Source of the DNA: Isotricha intestinalis
Lineage: Eukaryota; Ciliophora; Litostomatea; Vestibuliferida; Isotrichidae
Length of the DNA: 38,755 nt
Direction of reading: 5' to 3'
Assembly (NCBI GenBank): GCA_023807065.1
Contig: JAJJLU010000474.1
Location: forward strand, 1-38,755
The translations under genes and the position numbers were made by a program. The notes below the pieces were generated by a model, which was given only the letters and a program-made list of their open reading frames with translations, did not search any database and was not told the DNA's origin. Below are positions 35,869 to 38,755 of the stretch, piece by piece; positions within the stretch are counted from its first letter, which is position 1; each line of letters starts with the position of its first letter.

Positions 35869-36645
35869 ATGAAAATTCAACAAAAGGTAAAAATTAAAAC
35901 AAATAAAATTTAGGATTCTAAAATAATAAAAGATAATTTAAATATCGCAAAAATTTATGGAACACATAATTTAAAAAATTTAAAATACCAAAGTATTAAT
36001 TCGAATATTTTAAACAAACATTATAATATTAATAAAGACCTCAACACTCAAATTTATAAGAAAAAAAATATAAGTTATCAAAAACCAAAAATAAACCAAA
36101 TGAATTTTTCTCAATATTCAACTTTAAATCAAAAAATTCCTTTTCATAGAAAAACACTTAATACTTCACTTCAAATAAATTATTTTTCAAATAATAATTA
36201 TAATATAATTAATAATACTAAAAATTATGAAACTGAAAAAAAAAAAGAATTTTATCTTAAAGAAGAAGAAAAAAATAATATTTTAAATGAAGAAGATTTA
36301 AAATATATTGGTTTTTTTAAAGAAAAAAATTTTATGAATGAACAAAATCAAAAGTTCAACATTATAAATATTAAAGTTCAAAGTGTAATTAATAATAGAG
36401 AAAGTTATAATTTTATAAAAGAAAAAAAATTAAATTTTTTAGAAAATATTTTTTATAAAGATTTAAAAAATATAAAATTAAGAAAATATAAAAGTTGTGT
36501 TATTTGTAATAATTATTTTAAAGATAATGATTTAATTAATATATTTTATTGTGGTGAACATATTTTTCATAAAATTTGTTTAAAAAATTGGTTGTTTCAA
36601 TCTAGTGTTTGTCCTTTTTGTAATTATGATTTTATGAAATATTAA
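35869..36645 (+). CDS. RING-H2 finger protein, probable E3 ubiquitin ligase
   Basis: Two exons, 35869-35886 (six codons, MKIQQK) and 35914-36645, encode 249 residues. Without the intron the gene would appear to start at the internal Met at 36100, but the frame is open for 62 more codons upstream and meets a clean splice junction and an ATG. The C-terminus is a complete RING-H2 finger: C201, C204, C219, H222, H225, C228, C239 and C242, with the E2-contacting Trp in LKNWLF. The rest is Lys/Asn-rich with no membrane segment. RING-H2 proteins recruit ubiquitin-charged E2 enzymes; the substrate is unknown. The RING sits at the very C-terminus, with only seven residues after the last ligand. Confidence 0.85.
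35887..35913 (+). other. Intron of the RING-H2 gene, 27 nt
   Basis: GTAAAA donor and TTTAG acceptor, 27 nt, phase 0, after the sixth codon. It contains in-frame TAA codons, and its removal joins MKIQQK to DSKIIKDNLNIAKIYGTH. Length and borders match the three introns of the F-box gene. Confidence 0.8.
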
Positions 36646-37201
36646 AATTAATAATATCTTTTAAAAAATAGGTTTTGTTTATTGTATAGTTAAATTTATT
36701 TATTATTTATTTTTTCTTATATATGATTATTAGTGTAATAAAAATATTTAAATATTTTAATAAAAAAATGATATAAATTTATCAAAAAAAAAAAATATTC
36801 AAAGTTTTAATTGAAAATTATTATATGATAAAGATAATATAATATATTTAACAAAAGATATTTTAAAAATAGAACATAATTAATAACAAAAAACCATTAT
36901 ATTATCATTTTATTACATAAAAAAAAGTTTTTAAATAAATTTGTTTTTTCTAGTATATTATTTTTCCTAAAAGAATTCATTAATTCTACTTAAATTCTTT
37001 TATATTTTATGTTATCAGGACATAGAAAAGGAATTTTTAAAAGAAACATAAGCAAAATTTCTTTTTCTATTTTCATATAATTAAAAAATGATTTATTAAA
37101 TTTATGATATTAATTATTTAAATTAAAATATAAATAGAATTATTCTTTGTTTTATTTATAAAAAAAATATTTTTATAATTTAAGTATATTTACCATTCAA
37201 T
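36646..37201. other. Intergenic region, nothing recognised
   Basis: About 555 bases of A/T-rich sequence between the RING gene and a probable minus-strand pseudogene. I see no start-containing frame above chance, no RNA gene and no tandem repeat. Confidence 0.4.
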
Positions 37202-37750
37202 TCACTTAAAATTGTGATTTTCACTTAAAATTTTGTCAATGTCTAAACAATATTCAAATATAATTATTTTTAAAATTTTATGGTAATAGAATAAAAATTG
37301 AATCTCTTTTTCAGTTAATAAAGAAATATTTTTATTTACTTTTTCTAAAAGTTTAATAATTTATTTGAATAATTTAATAAAAGAGGATTTTCATTTCAGT
37401 GATTTTTATTCTTTAAAGACAAAAAAAACAAAAGTAAATTATTATATTCTCATGTATTATAATAATTATCAATTTCGAATAATCAATTTATACTTAAAAT
37501 TTACATTATTAATTGAACTATTTTGAATTAATAGAATAAGAAATATATTTCTTTGTTTTTTAATTTTTATATCAAAAGTAAAGTCTGTCAATTCATTTAT
37601 GTTTCTGAATTTGTTATATGGATTTCCCGTTCCCAGAATTAATGAATTTAATGAATGTAAAATAATATTAATATCTTTTCATTCTATGAAATCAATTTTT
37701 GATAAAATACAAATCATATTTTAACAAATATCTAATGAGTCATATTTCAT
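37202..37750 (-). pseudogene. Probable decayed gene, family unknown
   Basis: Reading the minus strand from an ATG at 37750 gives MKYDSLDIC, a TAA, NMICILSKIDFIE, a TGA, then about 69 open codons that look like real protein (LHSLNSLILGTGNPYNKFRN, TDFTFDIKIKKQRNIFLILL). After several stops, a second protein-like stretch of about 52 codons (IIKLLEKVNKNISLLTEKEI, FEYCLDIDKILSENHNF) ends at 37202. The mixed amino-acid content, with Gly, Pro, Cys and Asp, is unlike spacer translation. I tried GT-AG introns to bridge the first two stops and none worked. It is therefore most likely a gene broken by stops and an indel. No family is recognised. Confidence 0.42.
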
Positions 37751-37903
37751 TTTTAATTTACAAAAAAAAAGAACAAAAATATAATAAATAAATATATAAA
37801 AAATTAACAAAAATAAATTTCAAATAAAAAAATAGAAAAAAGGCAAAAAAGCAAATTTGAAAAGTTTTTGTTTTAAACAAAAAATAAAAAATTAAAATAT
37901 TTT

Positions 37904-38296
37904 TTATTCGGAAGCATCTTGAATTTCCTCTTCAGAATTACTAATAATTTGTTGAACACTATTTTTATTTTCTTCAATTTTATCATTAAATTTATCTTCT
38001 ATATCATCAATTGTATCTTTTAAATTATTATTTTCTTCTTTAACAATTTTTTTAATTTTTTTTCCGGTTTTTTCCATTGATTCAATTAAATCATTTATTT
38101 TGTTATCTGTTTTATCAATTGAAAATTTTGAATCTACACTTACTTTTTCATTAAATTCTTCCATTTTTTCTTTGAAATTATTTATTCTTTTTTTTATTTG
38201 GTTCTTATTTGATGATAATGTTATTGTTGTGTTTTGTAATTTTATTGAAATTGCAAATGCAAATACTAATATTAAGGTAATTATAGTCGTTTTCAT
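37904..38296 (-). CDS. Small secreted coiled-coil protein
   Basis: A 130-residue protein with a clear signal peptide (MKTTIITLILVFAFAIS, cleavage probably near residue 17-20) and then an uninterrupted acidic, Lys/Glu-rich helix without Cys or Pro. Heptads such as INNFKEKMEEFNEKV and ESMEKTGKKIKKIVKEENNN predict a coiled coil through about residue 125. There is no membrane anchor or retention signal, so it should be secreted or held in a granule or vacuole. In ciliates, secreted coiled-coil proteins include extrusome contents; that is a possibility only. It is divergent from the gene cut at the right edge. Confidence 0.72.
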   Translation of the reverse strand: MKTTIITLILVFAFAISIKLQNTTITLSSNKNQIKKRINNFKEKMEEFNEKVSVDSKFSIDKTDNKINDLIESMEKTGKKIKKIVKEENNNLKDTIDDIEDKFNDKIEENKNSVQQIISNSEEEIQDASE

Positions 38297-38492
38297 TTTT
38301 ATTTAAAAATAATTAATTAAAAGTTTTATTGATATTTATTTATTTGTTTTTTTATATTTGTTTTTTTTAAATGAGAATGTTTATTTTATTTGATTTTAAT
38401 TTTTATTTTTTTTTTCTTAAAAACAAAATATAAAAATCAAGAAAAAAAATATTTAAAATAAAATTTAAACTGATAAATATATATATAAAAAA

Positions 38493-38755
38493 ATGAGTGC
38501 AAATCGTCGAAGACAAAAACGTGGATTAATATCATATGATGACTTAGAAAAAATAAAACATATATTAAATTATATATATACAGATCATTATCAAGATATT
38601 TCAACTTTCCCAAGATTTGAAGAATGTTTTGCTCCTTTATCAATTGAAAAAAAAATAAATTTCCCAGAAGCTTATTCTGAAATGTTAGGAGAAAATAAAA
38701 AATATTTAAATTTAAGAAGAATGATAAAATTTTATTTAAATTTTAATAAAAAGGA
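38493..38755 (+). CDS. 5' part of a gene cut by the window edge
   Basis: An ATG preceded by a TATATATATAAAAAA leader opens a frame of 87 codons that is still open at the last base. It starts MSANRRRQKRGLISYDDLEK and continues through a helical region with CFAPLSIEKKINFPEAYSEM and LNLRRMIKFYLNF. Composition is clearly that of a real protein. The spacing of acidic and hydrophobic residues is vaguely EF-hand-like, but no calcium loop is visible, and I do not recognise the family. About 196 bases separate it from the divergent secreted protein, which probably shares the promoter region. Confidence 0.7.
   Translation, partial: MSANRRRQKRGLISYDDLEKIKHILNYIYTDHYQDISTFPRFEECFAPLSIEKKINFPEAYSEMLGENKKYLNLRRMIKFYLNFNKK

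Noticed and set aside
36100..36645. Start of the RING gene at the internal Met at 36100
   Set aside because: The frame is open for 62 codons upstream to a clean TTTAG acceptor, and a short ATG exon precedes it, so the longer spliced model is better.
1..38755. tRNA, rRNA or snRNA genes
   Set aside because: I looked for GC-rich islands, TTCGA-type T loops and known snRNA starts in the spacers and found no cloverleaf or recognised RNA signature.
1..38755. CRISPR arrays, transposons or integrated viral genes
   Set aside because: No spaced direct repeats, no terminal inverted repeats flanking a transposase-like ORF and no viral hallmark protein were seen.

Overview
The window is a piece of a very AT-rich (roughly 80 % A+T) eukaryotic nuclear chromosome. 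Its left edge is a natural chromosome end: six perfect CCCCAAT units plus a degenerate seventh (1-48), which is the C-rich strand of a telomere. The gene content points to a ciliate macronuclear chromosome: an expanded-type two-pass membrane protein with the 'YFGTEFTFEY ... ITGGI' N-terminus seen in ciliates, a divergent LC8-type dynein light chain, asparagine tracts, tiny GT-AG introns and very short intergenic spacers. Gln is encoded by CAA throughout, and TAA, TAG and TGA all appear as terminators, so the code looks standard. That fits a ciliate lineage that kept the standard code (a litostome such as a rumen ciliate is my guess), not a Tetrahymena or Paramecium relative. The species cannot be fixed from the sequence alone.

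Layout. 1-3,290: telomere, AT-rich subtelomere, two small membrane-protein genes, a possible 49-codon ORF and a two-EF-hand protein. 3,291-9,689: a PKA-type catalytic subunit, a gap with a strong hairpin, the large ciliate membrane protein, a coiled-coil protein and a p24 cargo receptor. 10,182-14,997: an F-box protein whose gene is split by three introns of 26-40 nt, a protein with STPG-like repeats, a METTL16-type RNA methyltransferase and an LC8-like dynein light chain. 15,086-28,749: six tightly packed plus-strand genes (cullin, TRAPPC11-like, importin-5-like HEAT protein, SNARE-like coiled-coil membrane protein, chitin-synthase-like protein), the last two after a 741-bp gap. 29,289-34,819: three minus-strand genes (a charged coiled-coil protein, an FHA protein interrupted by a frame change, a protein with an 18-bp minisatellite). 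34,820-38,755: a gap with decayed coding-like sequence, a RING-H2 protein with a 27-nt intron after six codons, a probable pseudogene, a small secreted coiled-coil protein and the 5' part of a gene cut by the window edge.

The genes are ordinary eukaryotic housekeeping: cAMP signalling, ubiquitin ligases (F-box, cullin, RING), vesicle traffic (p24, TRAPPC11, SNARE-like), nuclear import, RNA methylation and cilia. They do not form an operon or an obvious new system. The most interesting points are the CCCCAAT telomere, the ultra-short introns that split two genes, the +1 frame change at a TTA-TAA in the FHA gene, a chitin-synthase-fold protein that appears to have lost its catalytic motifs, and a SNARE-like protein with a long tail beyond its membrane anchor.
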